From positions 310,001-374,000 of the forward strand of contig NZ_RJSE01000009.1 of the NCBI RefSeq assembly GCF_003725695.1: a stretch of DNA of 64,000 nt. The letters are read 5' to 3'. A program made the position numbers and the translations under genes. Numbering within the stretch: the stretch's first letter is position 1; each line of letters begins with the position of its first letter. Positions 8,661-16,456 of this stretch are shown piece by piece. The DNA comes from Nocardioides marmoriginsengisoli. GTDB lineage: Bacteria > Actinomycetota > Actinomycetes > Propionibacteriales > Nocardioidaceae. Below the pieces are notes generated by a model, which was given only the letters and a program-made list of their open reading frames with translations, was not told where the DNA came from and made no database searches.

Positions 8661-9473
8661 TCACATCGCATTCAGTCGGGCGGCCTGCTTGCGCATCACC
8701 GCGTTGTAGCCGTCGCGGTCCGCGACCTTGAGTCCGTAGGCGGCCCGGGCCGCCTCGTCGGGGAGGATCAGCTCGTCGCCGTTCTCGATCCCGGCCAGCA
8801 CCGCGGCCGCGATCTCGTCGGCGCTGGTCGGCGAGTTCGCGACCAGGGCGCCGATCACCGAACCGACGGCGGTGTCCGCGCCCTGCATGTTCTCGATCAG
8901 CGGCGTCCGGAAGTACGACGGGCAGACCACGGCGACCCGGATCCCGTACTCGGCGAGCTCGTGACCGGCCGTCTCGCTGAACGCCACCACGGCAGCCTTC
9001 ACCGCGTTGTACGACGCCATCCCGGCCGGGTGCACCAGACCGGCCAGCGAGGCGGTGTTCACGATCGTGCCGCTCCGCTGCGCCTTCATCAGCGGGACGA
9101 AGGTCTTGGTGCCGCGGACCACGCCGAAGAGGTTGATCTCGGTGATCCACTGCCACTCGTCGAGGCCGGCCACCTCGATCCGGCCGCCCCCGGCCACGCC
9201 GGCGTTGTTGAAGAGCAGGTCCAGGCTGCCCCACGTGGCGAGCACCCGCTCGTGCGCCGCGGCCCAGTCGTCGTCCGAGCGCACGTCGAGGAGGAGGTAC
9301 TCGACTCCGTCGATCGGCTCGCCCGGCGGGTTCACGTCGGCGCTGAGCACCTCGTCGCCGCGCGCGACCAGGGCCCGGCAGAGGGCGGCGCCGAGACCGG
9401 AGGCACCGCCGGTGACCAGGGCCCTGCGGGCAGGTGCGGGCGTCTCGACAAGCTCGACGTCCGGACTGGTCAC
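8661..9473 (-). CDS. SDR family oxidoreductase with a repeat-encoded N-terminus
   Basis: A 270-residue short-chain dehydrogenase: TGGASGLG (about residues 18-25), LFNNAGVAGGG near residue 96, and YNAVKAA near residue 162. The GTG start at 9473 overlaps the TGA of the upstream acyl-CoA dehydrogenase (GTGA). Codons 3-12 (SPDVELVETP) are a reverse copy of the genome's dispersed repeat, so the family domain begins only around residue 14. No better start lies downstream before the dinucleotide fold. Its operon partners suggest a role like LvaD in 4-hydroxyacyl-CoA metabolism. Confidence 0.87.
   Translation of the reverse strand: MTSPDVELVETPAPARRALVTGGASGLGAALCRALVARGDEVLSADVNPPGEPIDGVEYLLLDVRSDDDWAAAHERVLATWGSLDLLFNNAGVAGGGRIEVAGLDEWQWITEINLFGVVRGTKTFVPLMKAQRSGTIVNTASLAGLVHPAGMASYNAVKAAVVAFSETAGHELAEYGIRVAVVCPSYFRTPLIENMQGADTAVGSVIGALVANSPTSADEIAAAVLAGIENGDELILPDEAARAAYGLKVADRDGYNAVMRKQAARLNAM
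9441..9464 (+). repeat. Dispersed-repeat copy at the ACAD/SDR junction
   Basis: CGTCTCGACAAGCTCGACGT followed by CCGG. This is a near-consensus copy. It lies inside the 5' coding end of the SDR gene, immediately after the GTGA overlap with the acyl-CoA dehydrogenase. Confidence 0.8.
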
Positions 9474-10717
9474 AGGTGCTTGCCGATCTCGAGGCGGGCC
9501 ACGACCCCGCGGTGCACCTCGTCGGGGCCGTCCGCGAGCCGGAGCGCGCGGGCGTTGGTCCACATCGCCGAGAGCGGCACGTCCTGGGAGAGACCGCCGG
9601 CGCCGTGCAGCTGGATCGCCATGTCGATCACCTGCTGCGCCACGTTCGGCACGATCACCTTGATCTGGCTGACCTCGGACAGGGCGTTCATCGGGCCGCC
9701 GACGTCGAGCTTCCAGGCGGCGCTGAGCACCAGCAGCCGGGCCTGGTCGATGGCGATCCGGGCGTCCGCGATCCGCTCGGAATTGCCGCCGAGCTTGACC
9801 AGCGGCTTGCCGAAGGCGGTCCGCGAGAGCCCGCGCTTGATGGCCAGCTCGAGGGCGACCTCGGCCTGGCCGAGCAGCCGCATGCAGTGGTGGATCCGGC
9901 CCGGGCCGAGACGCCCCTGGGCGATCTCGAAGGCACGGCCCTCGCCGAGCAGGATGTTGCTCGCCGGCACCCGGACGTCGGTGAAGGTGACCTCGCCGTG
10001 GCCGACCGGCTCGTCGTACACGTTCATGGTGGAGAGCATCCGCTCGATCGTCACGCCGGGGCTGTCCAGCGGGACGAGCACCATCGTGTGCCGGTGGTGG
10101 CGGTCGGCGTTGGGGTCGCTGAGCCCCATGAAGATCATGATCTTGCAGTCCGGATGCCCAACGCCGGTGCTGAACCACTTCGTGCCGTTGATGACGACCT
10201 CGTCGCCGTCGACGATCGCGGTGGCGGCCATGTTGGTGGCGTCCGAGGAGGCGACCCCGGGCTCGGTCATCCCGAACGCGGAGCGGATCCGACCGTCGAG
10301 CAGCGGTTCGAGCCAGGCGGCCTTCTGCTCCTCGGTGCCGTACTTGAGCAGCACCTCCATGTTGCCGGTGTCCGGCGCGTTGCAGTTGAAGACGTACGGC
10401 GCCAGGAAGGTCGCCCGGCCCATCAGCTCGGCCAGCGGGGCGTAGTCGGAGTTGCTCAGGCCGGCGCCGCCGTGGGTGCCGTACTTCTCGGCATACGGCT
10501 GGTCGTGGCCGACCGGCAGGAAGAGGTTCCACAACCCCTGGGCGCGGGCCTTCGCGCGCAGCTCCCCCATGATCGGCGACTCGGCCCACTCGCCCGCGGC
10601 ACGGGCCGCGGCGACGTCGTGGTGGTAGGCGTCGTGCACCGGCTCGATCTCGTCGGTGACGAAGGCGGAGACCAGCGCGGCCAGCTCAGCGGCCCGGGGC
10701 GAGGGAGAGAAGTCCAT
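9470..10717 (-). CDS. Acyl-CoA dehydrogenase (ACAD11/LvaC-like)
   Basis: A 415-residue FAD enzyme covering the three ACAD domains. FGMTEPGVASSDATN near residue 150 is the FAD/substrate signature, NGTKWFSTG lies near residue 185, and the C-terminal helical domain ends with LHGAGGLSQDVPLSAMW. The long version with HHRHTMVLVPLDSPG matches the ACAD10/ACAD11-like branch. It is first in the five-gene operon. TACTGT lies 7 nt before the ATG, so the transcript is probably leaderless. In the LvaC/ACAD11 branch the substrate is a phosphorylated hydroxyacyl-CoA and not a plain saturated acyl-CoA. Confidence 0.88.
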   Translation of the reverse strand: MDFSPSPRAAELAALVSAFVTDEIEPVHDAYHHDVAAARAAGEWAESPIMGELRAKARAQGLWNLFLPVGHDQPYAEKYGTHGGAGLSNSDYAPLAELMGRATFLAPYVFNCNAPDTGNMEVLLKYGTEEQKAAWLEPLLDGRIRSAFGMTEPGVASSDATNMAATAIVDGDEVVINGTKWFSTGVGHPDCKIMIFMGLSDPNADRHHRHTMVLVPLDSPGVTIERMLSTMNVYDEPVGHGEVTFTDVRVPASNILLGEGRAFEIAQGRLGPGRIHHCMRLLGQAEVALELAIKRGLSRTAFGKPLVKLGGNSERIADARIAIDQARLLVLSAAWKLDVGGPMNALSEVSQIKVIVPNVAQQVIDMAIQLHGAGGLSQDVPLSAMWTNARALRLADGPDEVHRGVVARLEIGKHL

Positions 10718-10775
10718 GGCGCTGACAGTAGCGAGGTCACCGCGAGCCGAACACAGAGGGAGCGGGGTAATCCGC

Positions 10776-12539
10776 TCAACCGCAAGCGCTGGTGATCTTC
10801 ATGCCGTTGGGCGTGGCGACCATGCCGGGGGTGAAGCTGAAGACCCCGTCTCCGTCGGCCCCGCCCGCGGTCCGGATGTCGGCGGTCACCGTGATCACCT
10901 CGCCGGGCTTCAGCGCCACCGGCAGGAACGCCACCTGGCGGCCGTTGTGCTCGTCGGCGGTGATCGAGTGGTCGACCCCGTTGATCTTCAACCCGGTGAT
11001 CTCACCGCCCGCGGACCCGTAGATCCGGAGGTTGAAGGCGATCGTGCCCTGCGGCGCGTACTGGCCGTTGCCGAGGATGTAGACGCCGAGACCGAGGTCC
11101 TGGTAGTTCTTCGGCACCTTCGAGGACAGCGCCATCGTCGCCCGCAGGTCCTGGCTCCCGTTCTGCCGGCAGTCGACGGCAGCGACCGAGGCCCGGTACT
11201 CCAGGTAGTAGTCCATCTTCCCGGCCAGGGTGTCGTTGAGGTACATCCCGACCTGCGGCGTCGATCCGGTGTCGCCGGGCAGGCCGCCGCCGACCGCCGT
11301 ACCGTCGAGGCGGGCCTGCTCGTCCTCGCGCGCTGACCAGAGCAGCACCCGGTGCTGCACGGCGCTGTCCGCGAGCCCCTTGATCACCTTGGCCTGATCG
11401 CCGCGGCCGCTCATCACCGCGTTGAAGATCTCCTTGGCGGCGCCCTCGAAGAACTGGTCCTGCTCCCCCGCGTTCTGCAGGTTCTTGTACGTCGCGTTGA
11501 GGAGCGCGGCGACCACATTGTCGGCCTTCAGCGGCACGCCCGCGACCGGGATCGGGCCGGTGCCGAGCATCAGGTTGCTCAGCGCGATCGGGTCCACCGA
11601 GACCACGCCGTCGACGTTCACGTTCAGCTTCTGCTTGACCATCGACCGGGCGACCTGCGCCGCCTCCGGGAAGTCCGGGGTGAAGTTGATGTCGCGGAAG
11701 TCGGTCGCCATCGACGGGCCGTACATCTGCTCGGTGTCGGCCGGGAGCTTCACGACCGGGCCGGAGAACGGGTTGATGTCGCCGGCCGAGCCCTGCCAGC
11801 CCATGGTGAGCTTGCCGCCCTCGGCGTGCAGGATCGCCAGCGAGCCCGGGAGCCCGCCGGTGGACCGGACCTCCGCGGGGTTCTGGATCATCAGCAGGTA
11901 ATTGCGGGGCTCGGAGGAGCCGAGCATCTCCGGCATCAGGTCGAACGCGGTCGCGGTGGCGGTCGCCGCGCTCCGGGCCCGGTCGACCTGGTCCTGGAGG
12001 TCGCCGATCAGGTCGTTGAAGGGGAAGGTCAGCTGGCTGACCCGGATCTCGTCGAGGTCGCGGCCGGCCTTGTCGATCGAGGTGGCCGCCCGGCGCACGT
12101 TCGGGGTGAGCTTCGCGATCTCGGCCAGGTTGATCTTGCCGCCCTGCGGCCGGAAGACGCCGTCGTCGAGAGCCTTGCTCAGCTGGAGCGCGATCGGCCC
12201 GTTGATCTCGGTGGCCGTGTCCAGCACCTCGGAGACGGTCTGGACGGCGCGGACGTTGCGGCCGAAGTACGGCACGTGCTTGGCGACGTCCCAGAGCACG
12301 CCGCCGGTCCGCGAGTGCGCCCGGTCGGTGTCCTCCTGGAGCTCGGCCAGCGACCGGTTCGCGGCGTCGAAGTCACCGGCCCGGATGTGCTGCTGCACCG
12401 CCTCCGCGTGGGTCCGGGCGTCCTTCAGCGCGAACGAGGCGCTGAACGCCTGCCAGACGAACAGTCCGATGATGAAGGCGACCAGCACCACCAGGCCGAT
12501 GACGACCTTGCGGCGGGTCAAGATCTGCGTGTTCCCCAC
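10776..12539 (-). CDS. DUF4012 domain-containing membrane-anchored protein
   Basis: A 587-residue protein with one N-terminal membrane helix (about residues 12-32) and a large extracellular part. Recognisable DUF4012 features are YLLMIQNPAEVRSTGGLPGS near residue 215 and SVDPIALSNLMLGTGPIPV near residue 320, a pattern shared with LytR-CpsA-like wall proteins. Its biochemical role is unknown; homologues often lie near exopolysaccharide or wall genes. The GTG start is preceded by TAGTCT ending 7 nt upstream, and this -10 box overlaps the TAG stop of the LPXTG gene. The next gene upstream is that LPXTG protein, so both belong to the cell surface. Confidence 0.85.
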   Translation of the reverse strand: MGNTQILTRRKVVIGLVVLVAFIIGLFVWQAFSASFALKDARTHAEAVQQHIRAGDFDAANRSLAELQEDTDRAHSRTGGVLWDVAKHVPYFGRNVRAVQTVSEVLDTATEINGPIALQLSKALDDGVFRPQGGKINLAEIAKLTPNVRRAATSIDKAGRDLDEIRVSQLTFPFNDLIGDLQDQVDRARSAATATATAFDLMPEMLGSSEPRNYLLMIQNPAEVRSTGGLPGSLAILHAEGGKLTMGWQGSAGDINPFSGPVVKLPADTEQMYGPSMATDFRDINFTPDFPEAAQVARSMVKQKLNVNVDGVVSVDPIALSNLMLGTGPIPVAGVPLKADNVVAALLNATYKNLQNAGEQDQFFEGAAKEIFNAVMSGRGDQAKVIKGLADSAVQHRVLLWSAREDEQARLDGTAVGGGLPGDTGSTPQVGMYLNDTLAGKMDYYLEYRASVAAVDCRQNGSQDLRATMALSSKVPKNYQDLGLGVYILGNGQYAPQGTIAFNLRIYGSAGGEITGLKINGVDHSITADEHNGRQVAFLPVALKPGEVITVTADIRTAGGADGDGVFSFTPGMVATPNGMKITSACG

Positions 12540-12549
12540 AGAGGGAAGA

Positions 12550-13095
12550 CTAGGCGGTCCGCGCCGGAAGCTCGGCTTCGGCGCGACGGCGGGCGAGGGC
12601 CACGGCGGAGGCTCCGGCGAGGAGCAGCACCAGGCCGCTGGCGAGGAAGATCCAGTTCGGGCCGCCGGTGCCGGGCAGGTCCGCGCGGTTGTCCGAGGGC
12701 GTCACCCCGGCGCTGGCGACCGGGAGCACGGTGATCGTGAGCTGCCGCTGCAACGAGCTCGGGTCGGCCGCGGAGCGCGCGGACTTGGAGGGGTCCGCGT
12801 AGTCGCAGCTGCCGGTCAGCGGGATCTTGGTGATCTCGGTGACCTGCGGCGCCTGGTACGTCGTGACGAACCGGGTGCCGTCGCCGGTCGGGGTGGACCC
12901 GTCCCAGGCCAGGCTCCAGTCGCAGTCCACGTTCGCGGTCGCCGTCGCGGTGAAGGAGTCGCCGCCGTAGACGACCTGCTTGCTCGCGGTCAGGCTGATC
13001 TGGACGTCCGGATAGGCCTGGGCGGAGGAGGTGATCCCGAGCGTCACGAGCAGCGCGGCAATTGCCGCAACAGCGACATACCCGAACTTTTTCAT
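12550..13095 (-). CDS. LPXTG cell-wall-anchored protein
   Basis: A 181-residue secreted protein. Residues 1-26 are a signal peptide (KKFGYVAVAA, then a hydrophobic stretch ending in SSAQA). The middle is a beta-rich domain with a few Cys, and the C-terminus has the sorting signal LPGTGG (about residues 140-145), a hydrophobic helix and an RRR tail. A housekeeping sortase should cleave between Thr and Gly and attach it to peptidoglycan. The ATG at 13095 directly precedes the signal peptide and has GGGAG upstream. Its partner or ligand is unknown. Confidence 0.85.
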   Translation of the reverse strand: MKKFGYVAVAAIAALLVTLGITSSAQAYPDVQISLTASKQVVYGGDSFTATATANVDCDWSLAWDGSTPTGDGTRFVTTYQAPQVTEITKIPLTGSCDYADPSKSARSAADPSSLQRQLTITVLPVASAGVTPSDNRADLPGTGGPNWIFLASGLVLLLAGASAVALARRRAEAELPARTA

Positions 13096-13333
13096 GCCAC
13101 GGCTCCCAGGACGACGCACCCGACATCCCAAGGTCCCCCCGGACCCTTGCGACGAACTACAAGGGGCACAACGAGATCCGGACCTCGAAGTTACGCAGTG
13201 GACCAGAAATGACCAGTGGGACGAACTCCGGATCCCCGACGGGGGTGGGTGTGCTTTCGTACACCTTGTAATAAGGCAGGGTTGAACCCGGCCGCGCGCC
13301 CGCACCGGGCGCCCTCATGACATCGGAGTCCAC
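13096..13333. other. 238-bp divergent intergenic region
   Basis: This gap separates the LPXTG gene from the lipoprotein gene. It is visibly lower in GC than its surroundings (for example CACCTTGTAATAAGGC near 13261). It probably holds both promoters, but I cannot assign boxes with confidence. I see no further gene. Confidence 0.4.
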
Positions 13334-14107
13334 ATGAAGAAGGCAGCCCTCGCGGCCGTTGCCACCTCGTTGCTCGTGCTCGTGACCGCCTGCGGCGGCA
13401 ACGACGACACCGCCGACAAGCAGGAGAAGCGGGTGATCTCGTCGATGGCGACGGCCATCTCGAAGCCCGCCGGCGGGCTGCTGGACGCCGACAAGGCCAC
13501 CTGCGTGGCGGAGAAGTTCGTGCCGGACATCGGCGTGAAGAAGATGCGCTCGCTCAAGGCGGTCGGAGCGGACGACGCGTACGCCGGCAACGGAGCCCTG
13601 GCCGACGCGGCCAGCGCCGCGGCGTACTCGAAGGCGGTGCTCTCCTGCGTCGGCGAGGCCGAGACGCTGGCCAAGCTCCGGGCCAACGTCACGGCGTCGT
13701 ACGGGACGATCACCACCGGCGTGCTGGCCCCGAAGGACGTCACCTGCGTCGTCGACACCTTCATCAAGGCCACCGGCGTCGACCGGCTCTTCTCGATCAA
13801 GTTCGTCAACGACACCGGCGCGTTCAACGACGACGGCGCGGTCTACGACACCAAGGCCGCCGAGGACTTCGCGCAGGCGATCGCGACCACCTGCGTCGAC
13901 ACCCTGAAGCTGCAGGCGGCCGAGGCCGCGGCGAAGAACAAGAAGCTCTCCGCCGCGAAGCTGGAGACCTGCCTGAAGGCGAGGATCAAGCCGGACGCCG
14001 TCGAGGCCACCCTGGTCGCGCAGCTGCTCCGGGCGCCCAACGCCGACGCGCTGCGGCTGGCCGCCAACAAGAAGGCGATCGCCTGCGAGAAGGCGTCCAA
14101 GAAGTAG
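13334..14107 (+). CDS. Putative lipoprotein of unknown function
   Basis: A 257-residue protein exported and lipidated: a short charged N-terminus, a hydrophobic stretch and the lipobox LVTACGG put the acylated Cys at about residue 20. The mature part is lysine- and alanine-rich with several Cys, arranged as repeated helical units, each containing a Thr-Cys-Val/Leu step (ATCVAEKF, VTCVVDTF, TTCVDTL, ETCLKARI). This suggests three or four degenerate copies of a small helical domain. It is a single gene facing away from the LPXTG gene. I do not recognise the family. Confidence 0.75.
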   Translation: MKKAALAAVATSLLVLVTACGGNDDTADKQEKRVISSMATAISKPAGGLLDADKATCVAEKFVPDIGVKKMRSLKAVGADDAYAGNGALADAASAAAYSKAVLSCVGEAETLAKLRANVTASYGTITTGVLAPKDVTCVVDTFIKATGVDRLFSIKFVNDTGAFNDDGAVYDTKAAEDFAQAIATTCVDTLKLQAAEAAAKNKKLSAAKLETCLKARIKPDAVEATLVAQLLRAPNADALRLAANKKAIACEKASKK

Positions 14108-14123
14108 GGCTCGGCCTCTCGAC

Positions 14124-15683
14124 CTAGCCGGACACGGTGGCGACGACCCGGGCCCGCACCACCGGGTGCGCCCAGGCCTCGGCCGTCCCCACCAGCCGGT
14201 ACGCCGACCAGCACAGCAGCGGCACCGCGACGAGTGCCGCCGCTCGCCAGTCGGCGGCCAGCGAGGTCCCGGAGAAGATCAGCCCGACCACGGTGGTCTT
14301 GGCGGCCAGCCGGGCCGAGTAGCCCGCCATCACGACCGGCGGCGCCGGCGTCGCCCGGGCGCTGCGGAGGTTGACGGCGTACGGGCTCCGTACCGACCAC
14401 CGCAGCGAGGTGGCGACCACCTGCGCCGCCACCACGATCGTCGCCAGCAGGACCGAGGCCAGCTCGGCCGAGCTCGGCGCCCCGGCCCGTACGGCGGCCA
14501 GTGCGATGGTCAGCGCGCCGGCCACCAGCAGCACCTCGAACAGCACCACCACCTTGGCCAGGAACGCGACCTTCGGGTCGACCGGCAGGCTGTCGCGCCA
14601 GAGCGCCCCGGCGCCGTCCAGGCACCAGGTGTTGACGCCGAAGAGGAGCGCACCTCCGGAGGCGACCAGCCCGGGCAGGATGGTGACCAGGTCCCAGGTC
14701 AGCTCGCCGGCGAGGGCGACCGCGCCCGGCATCAGCCCGAGCACGAGCAGCCCGCGCCGCAGCGGCACCGCCCGCCAGATCGAGGCCCGGTCGAGCCGGA
14801 TCATCGCGGCCAGGTCCGAGCGCGGGTTCGGTCCCGGTTCGCGGTGCCCGGACTCCAGGCGCAGCTCCTCGCGCTGCGGCCGCTTGAGCGCCCAGCGCGC
14901 CGGGATCCCGCCGGCGAGCGCCAGCAGCACCAGGAGGCCGCCGAGCAGGAGGACCGCGATCAGCCAGTGCCACCAGAGGCCGCCGGTCGCCGCGGCGGCG
15001 GCCAGGTAGACCTCCACCGTCGGGCTCCGGTCGAGCAGGTCGGTGGTCCGTCCGCCGAGCACCAGCCCGACCCCGCCGGCGGCCACCACGGCCACGATCG
15101 ACCGGGTGACCAGCGCGCCGTGCGGCCCGCGGCGCAGGCCCTCGAAACCCCAGCCGACGAGCTGCCCGAAGGCGGTGGCGACGGCGATCCAGAGCAGCAG
15201 CGGAACCACGGCCGCGGCCAGGTGCCGCGGACCCAGCACGTAGGTCGTCGTGCCGAGGAGGGCCCAGGCCTGGATCAGCCAGGCGACGTTGAGCGGGGCC
15301 AGCACCAGGGCGCCGAGGTGCTCGGTCAGCGCCGAGACCGGGAACGCGACCGCCTGGTCGCGGGGCAGCAGCTCGCGGCCGCCGCCGGAGCTGATCGCCG
15401 CCACCACGGTCAGCACCGCGAAGCCCAGGTAGACCGACGGGAGCACCGCCACCAGGTCGCCGACCCGGCGGCCGTCCAGGGGAGCCCGCAGCAGCGCCGG
15501 GACGACGATCGCCGCGACGGTCAGGCCGAGCACCAGACCGGCGCCGATCCGCAGCCGGCGGCGCGCACCCGCCCGCAGGCCGGCTCGGCGGAACGTGAGC
15601 AGGGCGCCGACGTCGGCGACCCCGGTCGCGACGACCGCGACCGGGCCGTCCTCAGTCCAGGAGCGATCGGTACGCACGCGCAC
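14124..15683 (-). CDS. ABC transporter permease (polytopic membrane subunit)
   Basis: A 519-residue membrane protein with about 10-12 hydrophobic segments in two halves joined by a hydrophilic stretch around residues 265-290. It has no recognisable substrate domain. It overlaps the 3' end of the ATP-binding subunit by 32 bp, so the two form one exporter unit of the ABC-2 kind. The GTG at 15683 is the most upstream start; a later in-frame GTG about 15 codons in is possible because the predicted first helix begins only near residue 42. The substrate is not deducible. Confidence 0.75.
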   Translation of the reverse strand: MRVRTDRSWTEDGPVAVVATGVADVGALLTFRRAGLRAGARRRLRIGAGLVLGLTVAAIVVPALLRAPLDGRRVGDLVAVLPSVYLGFAVLTVVAAISSGGGRELLPRDQAVAFPVSALTEHLGALVLAPLNVAWLIQAWALLGTTTYVLGPRHLAAAVVPLLLWIAVATAFGQLVGWGFEGLRRGPHGALVTRSIVAVVAAGGVGLVLGGRTTDLLDRSPTVEVYLAAAAATGGLWWHWLIAVLLLGGLLVLLALAGGIPARWALKRPQREELRLESGHREPGPNPRSDLAAMIRLDRASIWRAVPLRRGLLVLGLMPGAVALAGELTWDLVTILPGLVASGGALLFGVNTWCLDGAGALWRDSLPVDPKVAFLAKVVVLFEVLLVAGALTIALAAVRAGAPSSAELASVLLATIVVAAQVVATSLRWSVRSPYAVNLRSARATPAPPVVMAGYSARLAAKTTVVGLIFSGTSLAADWRAAALVAVPLLCWSAYRLVGTAEAWAHPVVRARVVATVSG

Positions 15684-16362
15684 CCGCCTCGCCGACCAGC
15701 TCGGCCGCGTCCATCCCGGCCACCGCGGAGCCGCCGCGCAGGACCAGGGCGTCCTCGCAGGCCTCGACGGCGAGATCGCGCAGGTGGGTGGAGACGAGGA
15801 CCGCCGCTCCCCGGGCCTTGGCCTCCCGGATCACCTGCTGGGTGGCATCCACGCCGAGCGGGTCCACCCCGTCGAACGGCTCGTCGAGCAGCAGCACCGG
15901 CGGCTCGTGGAACGCCGCGAGCACGACCGAGAGCCGCCGCCCCATGCCGTGGCTGAACCCTCCGGTCACTCGGTGCGCGGCGTCGCCGAGCTCGAACCGC
16001 TCGAGCAGGTCCCGGCCCCGGTCCTCCCAGTCCTCGAGGCGGCGCAGCCGGGCGGCGAGCTGGAGGTGCTCCCACGGGGTCGCCCGCGGCACCAGGCCGC
16101 CGACGTCCGGGCAGTAGCCGGTGCGCCGCTTGGTGCGCAACGGGTCGGCGACCACGTCGATGCCGTCGACGACGACCGTGCCGGCGGTCGGCGGCACCAC
16201 GCCGGCCAGCACTCGCATGGTGGTCGACTTGCCGGCGCCGTTGCGACCGAGCAGTGCGGTCGCCCGGCCGCCGTACGCGGTGACGTCGATGCCGCGGACG
16301 GCCTCGACCGTCCCGAACCGCACCCGCAGGCCCCGGACCTTGATATCCCCCATAAGGGACAT
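15652..16362 (-). CDS. ABC transporter ATP-binding protein
   Basis: A 236-residue nucleotide-binding subunit. Walker A is LLGRNGAGKST (about residues 37-47), Walker B is VLLLDEPFDGVD near residue 158, and the switch His is in VSTHLRD. The signature motif is unusual: FSHGMGRRLSV instead of LSGGQ. It is co-transcribed with the permease that overlaps its end. Two possible ATG starts lie three codons apart (16362 and 16353). The family drives export or extraction of small molecules or peptides. Confidence 0.85.
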   Translation of the reverse strand: MSLMGDIKVRGLRVRFGTVEAVRGIDVTAYGGRATALLGRNGAGKSTTMRVLAGVVPPTAGTVVVDGIDVVADPLRTKRRTGYCPDVGGLVPRATPWEHLQLAARLRRLEDWEDRGRDLLERFELGDAAHRVTGGFSHGMGRRLSVVLAAFHEPPVLLLDEPFDGVDPLGVDATQQVIREAKARGAAVLVSTHLRDLAVEACEDALVLRGGSAVAGMDAAELVGEAGARAYRSLLD

Positions 16363-16399
16363 TCTGGACTACGCCGGTGCGATCGTCCTCAAAACCGGG

Positions 16400-16442
16400 C
16401 TCGAGCCTGCCGAGACGCGCTGAGCGTCTCGACAGGCTCGAG
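16400..16442. terminator. Long hairpin made from an inverted pair of dispersed repeats
   Basis: A 19-nt left arm (16400-16418, starting CTCGAGCCTG) pairs at 18 of 19 positions with 16424-16442 around a 5-nt loop GCTGA. It lies just past the 3' end of the minus-strand fadB and before the ABC genes, where a terminator is expected. No U-run follows, which is normal for high-GC actinobacteria. Confidence 0.65.
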
Positions 16443-16456
16443 GACCGAGCTGCCGA

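Noticed and set aside
10723-10739. A further TGACAGT-type operator before the acyl-CoA dehydrogenase
   Set aside because: The left half fits but the right half (GAGGTCA) matches at only four of seven positions, and the left half coincides with the -10 box, so it may be chance. It is mentioned only as supporting context.
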